Source: Streptomyces sp. NBC_00459 (lineage in GTDB: Bacteria > Actinomycetota > Actinomycetes > Streptomycetales > Streptomycetaceae). From it: a DNA stretch of 64,000 nt. Positions 1 to 7,622 of the stretch are shown in pieces. Each line of letters opens with the position of its first letter. The first letter of the stretch is position 1. The stretch spans positions 2,170,001 through 2,234,000 of the forward strand of contig NZ_CP107903.1 of assembly GCF_036013955.1 (NCBI RefSeq), written 5' to 3'. The position numbers and the translations under genes are program-made. A model generated the notes under the pieces. The model had not been told where the DNA came from and searched no databases. It saw only the letters and a program-made list of their open reading frames with translations.

Positions 1-539
1 CCGCCGCTCCCCGCCACGACCCGCAGCCCGTCCCCGGCCAGCCGCGCGAACCCCGCGAGCGACACGGACGTACGCCCTCGTACGCAGCCCGCGCACGCGG
101 CGGCCAGACCGCGCCACCCGGGCCTTCCCCAGCCCGCGTCGGCGAGCACGGCGGCGACCGCACCGCAGGCACAGGGCCCGACGGTCGCGACGCGCACCCG
201 CTGCCGGGCGTAGCGGAAGCCGAGCTCGAAGCGGATGTAGGCACCGAGGACGGTGACGTCGAGCAGCACGGCCGACCGGTGCTCGGCGGTGCACAGCAAC
301 CCCTCGGCTGTCGCCCGGTCGTGCACACAGTGGAAACCGCAGTCGCAGCGGCGGTTCGGCGCACGGTGTCGCAGACCGTAGACGCAGGACGCGTCGGCGA
401 GCACCCCGTACGGCAGCGCGCCGCCCAGCGACACCCCGGTGAACCCGGCCCGGGTGCCGTCCTGGGACAGCACCGGGTGGGCGATCTTGTATCCGGTCGG
501 CGGCTCCGCCGGACGTTCCTCGGGGAGCCGCAGCCTCAT
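1..539 (-). CDS. Cys-rich hypothetical protein, 3' end outside window
   Basis: I do not recognise this protein. About 179 residues are visible and the C-terminus lies beyond the left edge. It has two Cys clusters, CDCGFHC near residue 65 and CACG...CAGC near residues 123-147, which could bind a metal such as zinc. Between them is a beta-rich stretch ending IRFELGFRYARQRVRVATVG. There is no signal peptide or clear membrane segment. The ATG overlaps the TGA of the upstream small gene (ATGA), so the two are probably translationally coupled. Codon use is strongly GC at third positions, which supports real coding. Confidence 0.65.
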   Translation of the reverse strand, partial: MRLRLPEERPAEPPTGYKIAHPVLSQDGTRAGFTGVSLGGALPYGVLADASCVYGLRHRAPNRRCDCGFHCVHDRATAEGLLCTAEHRSAVLLDVTVLGAYIRFELGFRYARQRVRVATVGPCACGAVAAVLADAGWGRPGWRGLAAACAGCVRGRTSVSLAGFARLAGDGLRVVAGSG

Positions 540-667
540 CGGGCGACCGGAGTCTCTTCGACGGATGCCTCCAACTCATCGACTTCTTCGGGGAGTTGGA
601 GTTCCTCCTCACGGACGGGGACCTGTTCCTCCGCGACACCGGTGGCGAGTGCCTTGCCGAGCCTCAT
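536..667 (-). CDS. small acidic protein, 43 aa, coupled to the Cys-rich gene
   Basis: A 43-residue reading frame starting MRLGKALATG and continuing into a Glu-rich tail (EEQVPVREEELQLPEEVDELEASVEE). I chose the ATG at 667 because GGAGG lies 4 nt before it; in-frame ATGs at 679 and 709 have poorer ribosome sites. Its stop codon overlaps the start of the Cys-rich gene by 4 nt, as in a two-gene operon. The N-terminus is hydrophobic and basic and the rest is very acidic, so a partner-binding or leader-like peptide is possible; this is inference. No family is recognised. The AT-rich stretch at 770-805 between it and dapA probably holds the divergent promoters. Confidence 0.55.
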   Translation of the reverse strand: MRLGKALATGVAEEQVPVREEELQLPEEVDELEASVEETPVAR

Positions 668-841
668 GACGCCTCCCATGACCTGCTGTTCGGTGACCGT
701 CCCACCCATGGTGACCCATGGAGCCCCGAGTTGGCACCAGCGCCTCCCGCTTTCCGACCCCCCAAACCGAAAGCATTGCTTACGAATACCAGGTACAAGA
801 TTTAAGTGGAGCTTCATGAACTCCTTGCCGAGACTGTTCGC

Positions 842-1744
842 ATGACAACACCACCCGTGCCGTCCGCTCCCCCCTTCGGCCGCGCCCTGTGTGCGATGGT
901 CACCCCCTTCACCGCAGAGGGCGCCCTGGACCTCGACGGCGCCCAGCGGCTCGCCGGCCGGCTGGTGACCGGCGGCTGCGACGGCCTCGTCCTCTCCGGC
1001 ACGACGGGCGAGTCCCCGACCACGACGGACGCGGAGAAGTCGGCACTGGTACGGGCGGTGCGGGAGGCGGTCGGTGCGGGAGTGTCGATCCTGGCGGGCA
1101 TCGGCACCGCGGACACCCTGCACTCCGTCGAACTGGCGCGGGCCGCCGAAAAGGCGGGCGCGGACGCCCTGTTGGCGGTCGCCCCCTACTACAGCCGCCC
1201 CCCGCAGGACGCGATCGAGGCCCACTTCCGGGAACTGGCGGACGCCTCCTCGCTGCCCCTCGCCCTGTACGACATCCCGGGCCGCACCGGTGTCCGCATC
1301 GAGCCGGAGACGATGATCCGCCTCGCCGGCCACCCGAGGATCGTCGCCGTGAAGGACTGCGCGTACGACCTGATGGGCACCCAGAAGGTGTTGTCCCGGA
1401 CCGACTTGGCGTTCTACACGGGCTGCGACGAGTACGTGCTGGCGCTGTACGCACTGGGCGGCGCCGGATACATCAGCACCGTGGCCAATGTGATCCCCCG
1501 TCACTTCCGGTCGGTCATCGACACGTTCGACGCGGGCGACACGGCCGAGGCCGCCCGGCTCCAGCAACGGGCGCTTCCGCTCACCGAGTTGATGACGGCG
1601 TCGGGACTGCCGGGCGCGGTGACGGCCAAGGCCCTGCTCGGGCGACTGGACCTGCCCTCGGGCCCGGTACGAGCGCCACTACGTCCGGCCGAGCGAAGGA
1701 CGACGGACCAACTACTGACGGCGTACGAGGAGTTGACCGCATAG
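842..1744 (+). CDS. dapA: 4-hydroxy-tetrahydrodipicolinate synthase family (DapA)
   Basis: A DapA/NAL-family class I aldolase of 300 residues, the usual length. It would condense pyruvate with aspartate semialdehyde in the diaminopimelate/lysine pathway. Visible motifs are the substrate loop GTTGESPT, the catalytic Tyr in LYDIPGRTG and the Schiff-base Lys in IVAVKDC, all correctly spaced in the TIM barrel. The ATG at 842 (MTTPPVP) fits the family N-terminus; an in-frame GTG at 806 is an alternative. dapD, the next-but-one enzyme of the same pathway, lies 1.4 kb downstream on the other strand. Streptomyces carry several DapA paralogues, so a different keto-acid aldolase role is possible. Confidence 0.85.
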   Translation: MTTPPVPSAPPFGRALCAMVTPFTAEGALDLDGAQRLAGRLVTGGCDGLVLSGTTGESPTTTDAEKSALVRAVREAVGAGVSILAGIGTADTLHSVELARAAEKAGADALLAVAPYYSRPPQDAIEAHFRELADASSLPLALYDIPGRTGVRIEPETMIRLAGHPRIVAVKDCAYDLMGTQKVLSRTDLAFYTGCDEYVLALYALGGAGYISTVANVIPRHFRSVIDTFDAGDTAEAARLQQRALPLTELMTASGLPGAVTAKALLGRLDLPSGPVRAPLRPAERRTTDQLLTAYEELTA

Positions 1745-1756
1745 AGTCCGGCGGCG

Positions 1757-1795
1757 GGGGAGGGGCGAGGTCCGTTTCGGACCTCGCCCCTCCCC
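1757..1795. terminator. 18-bp perfect hairpin terminator between convergent genes
   Basis: A perfect inverted repeat pairs 1757-1774 with 1778-1795 around the loop TTT. It lies between the convergent dapA and small secreted protein genes, so it can end transcription from both sides. It has no U-tract, as is common in Streptomyces. Confidence 0.85.
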
Positions 1796-1806
1796 AGAGC
1801 CATGGA

Positions 1807-2031
1807 TCATTCCCAGCGATACCCGTCGCCCAACAGCAGGAAGTGCTCCAGCACGTCCTCCATCGGGTCGTCGATCTGACCGACGTTGACGAGCCCGATC
1901 TTGGGACCGTTGTGCGAGTTCGTGTTGTACTCGTCCGCGCACGCCGTCCCCGCGGGGAGCCCGCAGACCACGGCCGCGGTGGCCGCCCCCGTCAGCCAGC
2001 GCGCAGCGATCCTCGCCCGCTCGTTCGTCAT
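1807..2031 (-). CDS. small secreted protein, 74 aa
   Basis: A 74-residue preprotein with an N-terminal signal peptide: basic start MTNERARIAARW, hydrophobic core, and cleavage near AGTACA-DEYN at about residue 32. The mature part is only about 42 residues, has no Cys, and carries the phrase GPKIGLVNVGQIDDPMEDVLEH, broken here as GPKIGLVNVGQ and IDDPMEDVLEH. Small secreted proteins of this style occur widely in Streptomyces and have no assigned role as far as I know. It is a single gene with a strong bidirectional terminator just beyond its stop. A surface, signalling or hyphal role is speculation. Confidence 0.75.
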   Translation of the reverse strand: MTNERARIAARWLTGAATAAVVCGLPAGTACADEYNTNSHNGPKIGLVNVGQIDDPMEDVLEHFLLLGDGYRWE

Positions 2032-2155
2032 GAGCTCCGCCCCTCGTCCTGCTTCGACATCTGATCGTCGGACACTGTGTCCACCCGTTCATCTGCCTGA
2101 AGCCGGACGAGGTCACGCGGAGTAACCCGTACGTGATCTTGGGACGTTGCCGTGC

Positions 2156-2171
2156 GTACCCGTACGGGTAC
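2156..2171. terminator. 16-bp palindrome downstream of dapD
   Basis: GTACCCGTACGGGTAC is a perfect palindrome 14 nt beyond the dapD stop codon. It could be part of the dapD terminator or an operator for the small secreted gene, whose upstream region it shares. The short stem makes either reading tentative. Confidence 0.35.
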
Positions 2172-2184
2172 CGATACGGCTACG

Positions 2185-3174
2185 TCAGTTGTGGCTGTGC
2201 AGGACCTCGTTCAGCCCGCCCCAGACCGCGTTGTTCGGGCGGGCCTCGACCCTGCCCGTGACGGAGTTGCGGCGGAAGAGGATGTTGGAGGCACCGGAGA
2301 GTTCGCGGGCCTTGACGATCTGTCCGTCGGGCATGGTGACGAGGGTGCCGGCGGTGACGTACAGCCCGGCCTCGACCACGCACTCGTCGCCGAGCGCGAT
2401 GCCCACACCGGCCTCGGCGCCGACCAGGCAGCGCTCGCCGATGGTGATACGGACCTGGCCGCCACCGGACAGCGTGCCCATCGTGGAGGCACCGCCACCG
2501 ATGTCGGACCCGTCGCCGACCACGACGCCGGCGGAGATGCGGCCCTCGACCATCGACGTTCCGAGCGTGCCCGCGTTGAAGTTGACGAAGCCCTCGTGCA
2601 TGACGGTCGTTCCCTCGGCGAGGTGTGCGCCGAGGCGTACCCGGTCGGCGTCGGCGATGCGGACGCCCTTGGGGGCCACGTAGTCGGTCATCCGGGGGAA
2701 CTTGTCGATGGACGTGACCTGGAGGTACAGGCCCTCGGCGCGGGCGTTGAGCCGCACCTTCTCGACGTCGTCCACGGCGACCGGCCCGAGCGAGGTCCAG
2801 GCGACGTTGGCGAGGTGGGCGAACATGCCGTCCAGGGACTGCCCGTGGGGCTGCACGAGCCGGTGCGAGAGCAGGTGGAGGCGGAGGTAGACGTCGTGCG
2901 CGTCGAGCGGCTTGTCGTCGAGGGAAGCGATGACCGTGCGGACCGCGACCACCTCGACACCCCGGCGCGCGTCCGGCCCGACGGCTTTCGCCGCACCCTC
3001 GCCGAGCGCCTCGACGGCCCGCTCGACGGACAGCCGCTCGGTTCCGGCGGGGCCGGGCTCGGCGGACAGTTCGGGGGCGGGGAACCAGGTGTCGAGAACG
3101 GTGCCGTCAGCGGCGACGGTGGCGAACCCGGCGGCCACGGCGCCGGTGGTGCGGGGAGCAGTCGTGTCGGTCAT
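2185..3174 (-). CDS. dapD: 2,3,4,5-tetrahydropyridine-2,6-dicarboxylate N-succinyltransferase
   Basis: DapD of 329 residues, the actinobacterial long form. It transfers succinyl from succinyl-CoA to tetrahydrodipicolinate in the DAP/lysine branch. The C-terminal half shows the left-handed beta-helix hexapeptide repeats, with phrases such as [32 protein letters not shown] and ISAGVVVGD. The N-terminal actinobacterial domain runs from MTDTTAPR to about residue 160. The ATG at 3174 is the first Met of the frame. It is transcribed alone, towards the small secreted gene. Its DapA-family partner is close by but on the opposite strand. Confidence 0.93.
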   Translation of the reverse strand: MTDTTAPRTTGAVAAGFATVAADGTVLDTWFPAPELSAEPGPAGTERLSVERAVEALGEGAAKAVGPDARRGVEVVAVRTVIASLDDKPLDAHDVYLRLHLLSHRLVQPHGQSLDGMFAHLANVAWTSLGPVAVDDVEKVRLNARAEGLYLQVTSIDKFPRMTDYVAPKGVRIADADRVRLGAHLAEGTTVMHEGFVNFNAGTLGTSMVEGRISAGVVVGDGSDIGGGASTMGTLSGGGQVRITIGERCLVGAEAGVGIALGDECVVEAGLYVTAGTLVTMPDGQIVKARELSGASNILFRRNSVTGRVEARPNNAVWGGLNEVLHSHN

Positions 3175-3257
3175 GGAGAAAACCTAACTTGAGGGAGCCC
3201 GCCCGGGCGAACCGCTACGGACCGGATCTCAAGGACCGGTCACAGGGCTGACCTGAG

Positions 3258-3425
3258 TTCGAGGACAAGGCAGCACCCCTCAGCGCCGGCCCGCATTTCC
3301 AGCCCGTCCGGCCGTTGAGAACAAGGCAGCGTCCCTCAGCACCGGCCCGCATTTCCAGCCCGTCCGGCCGTTGAGAACAAGGCAGCGTCCCTCAGCACCG
3401 GCCCGCATTTCCAGCCCGTCCGGCG
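3258..3425. repeat. three tandem copies of a 56-bp unit
   Basis: A unit of 56 bp beginning GTTGAGAACAAGGCAGC and ending CCAGCCCGTCCGG recurs at about 3258, 3314 and 3370. The last two copies are nearly identical and the first is diverged (GAGGACAAGG, CACCCC, GCGCC). The third runs into the longer dispersed repeat that starts at about 3412. The unit contains the same AGCCCGTCCGG-CTTGAGGACAAGG core as the dispersed repeat, so it looks like local amplification of part of it. There is no coding potential in this 371-bp gap between dapD and the tetR gene. Confidence 0.85.
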
Positions 3426-3533
3426 CTTGAGGACAAGGCCCGTTCAGGGCCGGTGGGGGGTCTGGGGGCGCAGCCCCCAGTGGGGGTCCCCCTCTGGGGG
3501 AGGGATGGGACGGGTAGGGGCGGCGGGGGCGAG
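3412..3533. repeat. dispersed intergenic repeat, copy A
   Basis: A segment of about 120 bp running from AGCCCGTCCGGCGCTTGAGG through TTCAGGGCCGG, the hairpin CTGGGGGCGCAGCCCCCAG and GGGATGGGACGGGTAGGGG. It is closely similar to 25700-25800. In both places it ends just before the 3' end of a leftward gene (here the tetR stop at 3546). This copy has an extra insertion of about 20 bp, TGGGGGTCCCCCTCTGGGGG, itself palindromic. From knowledge of the genus, this family is common at Streptomyces gene ends. Confidence 0.8.
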
Positions 3534-3545
3534 AAAACTCCCCCC

Positions 3546-4085
3546 TCACCCCCGCAGCACCCGCCCGAACACCTCCCGAGCAAACCCCTCGTCATAAGCA
3601 CCGCCGGTAAGCAGCACCTGCAGACAGATCCCGTCCATCACCGCCACCAACGCCCGGGCCGTCACCGCGTCCGTCCGCCCGCCCAGCAACTCCACGACCC
3701 CCTCCGCCCACTCGGCCGCCACGGGCCGCAACGCCGGCCTCCGAAGCGCCGCCAAGTACAACTCGCACTCCAGCTCGACCCCCGCCCGGTCCCCCGAGAG
3801 CCACTCCCCCAACAGCCCGGCGAGTTCCCCCGCCGGATCGAGCCGGTCGTCCCGCAGCCCACCCCGCGCGGCCACCACCTTCGCGAACCCCTCGTTCGCC
3901 TGCCGCAGCGCGGCGACGAGAAGCTCGTCAAGGGTGCTGAAGTGATACGTCGTGGACCCCAGCGGCACATCCGCCTCCGCGGCCACCGACCGATGACTCA
4001 GCCCGGCGATCCCCTTCTCCCCCACCACCCGGATCGCCGCGTCGATGATCCGCTGGCGCCGCTCGGGGTCGTACCGCCGCACCAT
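3546..4085 (-). CDS. TetR-family regulator of the adjacent SMR pump
   Basis: A 179-residue TetR/AcrR repressor. The helix-turn-helix lies at about residues 10-55 (RRQRIIDAAIRVVGEKG, then LSHRSVAAEADVPLGSTTYH), followed by an all-helical ligand domain. Its ATG overlaps the TGA of the SMR gene by one base, so the two are one transcription unit. The likely target is the set of TGTGTACG boxes at 4405-4444 over the SMR start, which would make the pair self-regulating and ligand-induced. The inducer is unknown. Confidence 0.88.
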   Translation of the reverse strand: MVRRYDPERRQRIIDAAIRVVGEKGIAGLSHRSVAAEADVPLGSTTYHFSTLDELLVAALRQANEGFAKVVAARGGLRDDRLDPAGELAGLLGEWLSGDRAGVELECELYLAALRRPALRPVAAEWAEGVVELLGGRTDAVTARALVAVMDGICLQVLLTGGAYDEGFAREVFGRVLRG

Positions 4086-4405
4086 CAGTGCGCACCGCCC
4101 AGGTTGAGCACGACGACCCCGCCGATGATGAGCACGATTCCCGCGACCTTGGTCACACTCATGCCCTCCCCGAGGAACACCGCCCCGATCGTCGCGACGG
4201 CCGCCGTGCCGATCCCCGACCAGATCGCATACGCCGTACCGACGGACACGGTCTTCAGCGTCTGCGCGAGCAGCACGAACGCGACGGCATACCCCAGACC
4301 GGTCAGCACGGAGGGCCACAACCTGCTGAAACCGTCGCTGTACTTCATCGCGGTCGTGGCGCCCACCTCGGCGGCGATGGCTCCGACCAACAACACATAT
4401 CCCAT
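4085..4405 (-). CDS. small multidrug resistance (SMR) efflux protein
   Basis: A 106-residue SMR transporter with four membrane helices, the standard length. The essential acidic residue is Glu13 in GAIAAEVGATT, equivalent to Glu14 of EmrE, and AYAIWSGIGTA is the family loop motif. It would export cationic compounds or guanidinium by proton exchange as a dimer. I chose ATG 4405 (MGYVLLVG) over upstream ATG 4423 because the family begins there, although no good ribosome site precedes either. It is cotranscribed with the TetR gene. Confidence 0.9.
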   Translation of the reverse strand: MGYVLLVGAIAAEVGATTAMKYSDGFSRLWPSVLTGLGYAVAFVLLAQTLKTVSVGTAYAIWSGIGTAAVATIGAVFLGEGMSVTKVAGIVLIIGGVVVLNLGGAH

Positions 4406-4444
4406 GTGTACGAGTGTACGCATTGATGTGTACGGTCGTACACA
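4405..4444. promoter_or_regulatory. TGTGTACG operator array over the SMR start
   Basis: Position 4427-4444 is a palindrome, TGTGTACG-GT-CGTACACA. Two more direct TGTGTACG-type half sites lie at 4405-4412 and 4413-4420 (AGTGTACG), reaching the SMR start codon. This is the expected size and position for a TetR repressor site. Binding by the adjacent TetR protein is inferred. Confidence 0.65.
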
Positions 4445-4617
4445 GTACCTGCCCAAATCCACCCGCACTCCGCACCACGCCACCAACTCCCCCGTCCTCC
4501 GGTCTCATTGAGGAAACAACCCTTCTCACGGCACTGGACGTCACCTAGCCTCGCGTCCATTACTGTTTCAACCACACGTTCACACGTTCGCCACAGGCGA
4601 CGCCGGAGGAACAGCGC

Positions 4618-5481
4618 ATGACAGAAGAAAAGCCCCGGCTCATCCCAACTCAACCGTGGGAGAACGGCTGGGCCCCGGACACCTCGCGTGTGCCCGGGAC
4701 GCGGCGGCTCTGGATGGCGGGCACCCTGGCCCTGTCGGTCGTTGCCGCCTGTGTGACCGCGATCGTCATCACGGACCGGCAGGCCGAGGATCCGGTACCG
4801 GTGGCGAAGATACCCGCGCCTTCGCCCGGTTCGACGTACCCCGGGCTGCTCACCTTCGCCTCCCCGTCGGCGTCCGAAAGCGTGCCCCCGGGCGGAAAGA
4901 GCGGCCTGTCGTCGGCGCAGCCGACCACCTCGGCCGCCACGACTCCCGCCCCCGCTCCGGACGTCAAGGGCTCCGCCTCCGCTCCCGCCTCTCAGGCCCC
5001 CGGGAAGCCCGCCGCCTCCCCGTCCCCCAGCAAGTCCTCGGCCGCGCCCACGACGCCGGACCGCTCCTCCCTGAGGTCCGTCGAGTCGATCAACTACCCC
5101 GGCCGCTACTGGCACGTGTCAGGCGGTCTGGTGAGGCTCGATCCGGTCGGCGGCTCGGAGTCCCGCGAAGACTCCAGCTTCAGCCTGGTGCCGGGACTGT
5201 CCAACGGCTCCTGCTACTCGTTCAAGACGCACGACGGCAAGTACCTGCGCCACCGTGACTTCATCCTGCGCGCCGACCGCAACGACGGCTCCTCGCTGTT
5301 CAAGCAGGACGCCACCTTCTGCGCCGGGTACGCGGGGAATTCGGGCACCGTGATCCAGTCGGTCAACTACCCCAACTACGCACTGCGCCACAGGAACTTC
5401 CAGCTGCGCCTGGACCCGTACGGCTACAACACGACCAACCGGCAGGACTTCTCCTTCCGCGTGGTGGCCCCGCTGGCCTGA
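4618..5481 (+). CDS. membrane-anchored protein with AbfB-like beta-trefoil domain
   Basis: 287 residues: a cytoplasmic N-terminus of about 30, one membrane helix at about 31-52 (LWMAGTLALSVVAACVTAIV), a low-complexity Ser/Ala/Pro stalk to about 150, and a C-terminal arabinofuranosidase-B (AbfB) type domain at about 155-285. That domain shows the repeated pattern INYPGRYWHVSGG, LRHRDFIL, VNYPNYALRHRNFQLRLD. AbfB domains bind arabinose-containing polysaccharide; no catalytic domain is present, so this may be a surface sugar-binding or adhesion protein. GGAGG lies 8 nt before the ATG. It stands alone, divergent from the SMR operon. Confidence 0.8.
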   Translation: MTEEKPRLIPTQPWENGWAPDTSRVPGTRRLWMAGTLALSVVAACVTAIVITDRQAEDPVPVAKIPAPSPGSTYPGLLTFASPSASESVPPGGKSGLSSAQPTTSAATTPAPAPDVKGSASAPASQAPGKPAASPSPSKSSAAPTTPDRSSLRSVESINYPGRYWHVSGGLVRLDPVGGSESREDSSFSLVPGLSNGSCYSFKTHDGKYLRHRDFILRADRNDGSSLFKQDATFCAGYAGNSGTVIQSVNYPNYALRHRNFQLRLDPYGYNTTNRQDFSFRVVAPLA

Positions 5482-5483
5482 GA

Positions 5484-5534
5484 CGCATGCGAAAGCGGCG
5501 GCACCCGAGCAGGGTGCCGCCGCTTTCGCATGCG
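5484..5534. terminator. 23-bp perfect hairpin terminator
   Basis: A perfect inverted repeat pairs 5484-5506 with 5512-5534 around the loop GAGCA. It lies between the convergent AbfB-domain gene and the end of the suf operon, so it can serve both. Confidence 0.9.
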
Positions 5535-5553
5535 GTGTTCGTTCGAGTGGCCC

Positions 5554-5886
5554 TCAGACGTTGAACCCGAGCGCCCGCAACTGGTCCCGTCCATCGTCCG
5601 TGATCTTGTCCGGGCCCCACGGCGGCATCCACACCCAGTTGATGCGCAGCTCGTTGACGATGCCGTCCGTGGCGGACTTGGCCTGGTCCTCGATGACGTC
5701 CGTGAGCGGGCAGGCCGCGGACGTCAGGGTCATGTCGATCGTCGCGATGTTCGCGTCGTCGATGTGGATGCCGTAGATCAGGCCCAGATTGACGACGTCG
5801 ATGCCCAGTTCGGGGTCGACGACGTCGTACAGCGCCTCGCGGACCTCGTCCTCCGAGGCCGGCTTCATCTCAATGGTCTCGCTCAT
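5554..5886 (-). CDS. DUF59/MIP18-family Fe-S assembly protein (SufT-like)
   Basis: A 110-residue DUF59 protein and the last gene of the suf operon. It shows the family signature DPELGIDVVNLGLIYGI and the reactive-Cys segment SAACPLTD. DUF59 proteins, including bacterial SufT and eukaryotic MIP18, help mature Fe-S proteins. The ATG overlaps the sufU stop by 4 nt. A strong terminator follows its stop. Confidence 0.9.
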   Translation of the reverse strand: MSETIEMKPASEDEVREALYDVVDPELGIDVVNLGLIYGIHIDDANIATIDMTLTSAACPLTDVIEDQAKSATDGIVNELRINWVWMPPWGPDKITDDGRDQLRALGFNV

Positions 5887-6350
5887 GCCGTCTTCCTTTC
5901 GGCGGCGTCCGAGCCCAGGGCCTGGGCCGTCGCATCCTTCCACGCCATCCAGCTGAGCAGCGCGCACTTCACCCGGGCCGGGTACTTGGAGACACCGGCG
6001 AACGCGACAGCGTCCTCCAGCACCTCCTCCATCTCGTCGTCCGGTTCGAGCTTGCCCTTGGACTGCATCAGCTCCAGGAAGGTCTCCTGGATCTTCTGCG
6101 CCTCGGACAGTTCCCTGCCGACCAGGAGCTCGTTCAGCACGGAGGCCGACGCCTGGCTGATCGAGCAGCCCTGGCCCTCGTACGAGACATCGCTGATCGT
6201 CGTGCCGTCGTACTTCACGCGCAGGGTGATCTCGTCGCCGCATGTCGGGTTGACGTGGTGCACCTCGGCGTCGCCATCCCGGAGACCGCGCCCGTGCGGG
6301 TGCTTGTAGTGGTCCAGGATGACTTCCTGGTACATCGAATCAAGCTTCAC
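5883..6350 (-). CDS. sufU: Fe-S assembly sulfur-transfer protein SufU
   Basis: A SufU of 155 residues. It accepts sulfur from SufS and passes it to the SufBCD scaffold. The zinc/sulfur ligands are visible: Cys37 and Asp39 in NPTCGDE, Cys62 in GQGCSISQAS and Cys129 in RVKCALLSW. Start is GTG at 6350, 15 nt after the sufS stop; the product overlaps the DUF59 gene by 4 nt. This SufS-SufU pairing is typical of Gram-positive bacteria and takes the place of SufE. Confidence 0.94.
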   Translation of the reverse strand: MKLDSMYQEVILDHYKHPHGRGLRDGDAEVHHVNPTCGDEITLRVKYDGTTISDVSYEGQGCSISQASASVLNELLVGRELSEAQKIQETFLELMQSKGKLEPDDEMEEVLEDAVAFAGVSKYPARVKCALLSWMAWKDATAQALGSDAAERKTA

Positions 6351-6365
6351 GACTCAGCCAGCTCC

Positions 6366-7622
6366 TCAGCCGAAGAAGTTCCGTACGTGCTCCAAGCCGT
6401 CGATCAAAGCATCGATCTCGGCCGGTGTGGAGTACAGATAGAACGACGCTCGCGTGGTCGCAGGAATTCCGTAGCGCAGGCAGACCGGCCGGGCGCAGTG
6501 GTGGCCGACACGGACCGCGATGCCCTGCTCGTCGAGGACCTGGCCCACGTCGTGCGGATGGATGTCCCCGAGCGTGAAGGAGATCGCCGCCCCCCGGTCC
6601 TCGGCCGTGGACGGGCCGATGATCCGCAGGTCGGGAACCTCGCCGAGCCGCTTCACCGCGTACTCGGTGAGCGCGTGCTCATGGGCGAGGATCTTGTCCA
6701 TGCCGATCGCGGAGAGATAGTCGATCGCCGCACCGAGGCCGACCGCCTGCGCGATCGGCGGAGTGCCCGCCTCGAACTTGTGCGGGGCGGGAGCATACGT
6801 CGACGAGTGCATCGACACGGTCTCGATCATCTCGCCGCCGCCCAGGAACGGCGGGAGGTCCTCCAGCAGCTCCTGGCGGCCCCACAGCACCCCGATGCCC
6901 GTCGGGCCGCACATCTTGTGGCCGGTGAAGGCCACGAAGTCGGCCTGGAGGGCCTGTACGTCCAGCGGCATGTGCGGGGCGGCCTGCGAGGCGTCGATCA
7001 GGACCAGGGCCCCGACCTCCTGCGCGCGGCGCACGATCTTCTCGACCGGGTTGACCGTGCCCAGGATGTTGGAGACCAGCACGAAGGAGACGATCTTCGT
7101 CTTCTCGGTGATGACCTCGTCTATGTTCGAGAGGTCGAGCCGGCCGTCGTCCGTGAGGCCGAACCACTTCAGCTTCGCGCCCGTGCGCTGCGCGAGCAGC
7201 TGCCACGGCACGATGTTGGAGTGGTGCTCCATTTCCGTGATGACGATCTCGGTCTCGTGGTCGACCCGGTAGGGCTCGTCGGCCCAGCCGAGCATGTTGG
7301 CCACGAGGTTGAGCGACTCGGAGGCGTTCTTGGTGAAGATCACCTCGTCGCGGCTGGGCGCGTTGATGAACGCGGCGACCTTGTCGCGCGCGCCCTCGTA
7401 CAGCGCCGTGGCCTCCTCCGCGAGCACATGGATGCCACGGTGCACGTTGGCGTTGTGCTGCTCGTAGTACTCGGAGAGAGTGTCGATCACCTGGCGGGGC
7501 GTCTGCGAGGTCGCCGCGTTGTCCAGGTAAACGAGCTTCTTGCCGTCGTGGATCACCCGGTCGAGGATCGGGAAGTCCTTACGGATCGCCTCTGTGTCGA
7601 GGAGGCCAGGCAGCTGGGTCAC
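6366..7622 (-). CDS. sufS: cysteine desulfurase SufS
   Basis: A group II cysteine desulfurase of 418 residues that uses PLP to release sulfur from cysteine as a persulfide. The PLP Lys is K236 in FTGHKMCGPTG. The catalytic Cys is C376 in VGHHCARP. N-terminal landmarks are YLDNAATSQ and NVHRGIH. Its start overlaps the sufC stop by 4 nt. It works with SufU to feed SufBCD. Confidence 0.96.
   Translation of the reverse strand: MTQLPGLLDTEAIRKDFPILDRVIHDGKKLVYLDNAATSQTPRQVIDTLSEYYEQHNANVHRGIHVLAEEATALYEGARDKVAAFINAPSRDEVIFTKNASESLNLVANMLGWADEPYRVDHETEIVITEMEHHSNIVPWQLLAQRTGAKLKWFGLTDDGRLDLSNIDEVITEKTKIVSFVLVSNILGTVNPVEKIVRRAQEVGALVLIDASQAAPHMPLDVQALQADFVAFTGHKMCGPTGIGVLWGRQELLEDLPPFLGGGEMIETVSMHSSTYAPAPHKFEAGTPPIAQAVGLGAAIDYLSAIGMDKILAHEHALTEYAVKRLGEVPDLRIIGPSTAEDRGAAISFTLGDIHPHDVGQVLDEQGIAVRVGHHCARPVCLRYGIPATTRASFYLYSTPAEIDALIDGLEHVRNFFG

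Noticed and set aside
3258..3425. Possible CRISPR array
   Set aside because: The 56-bp units are contiguous, with no spacers, and no cas genes are near.
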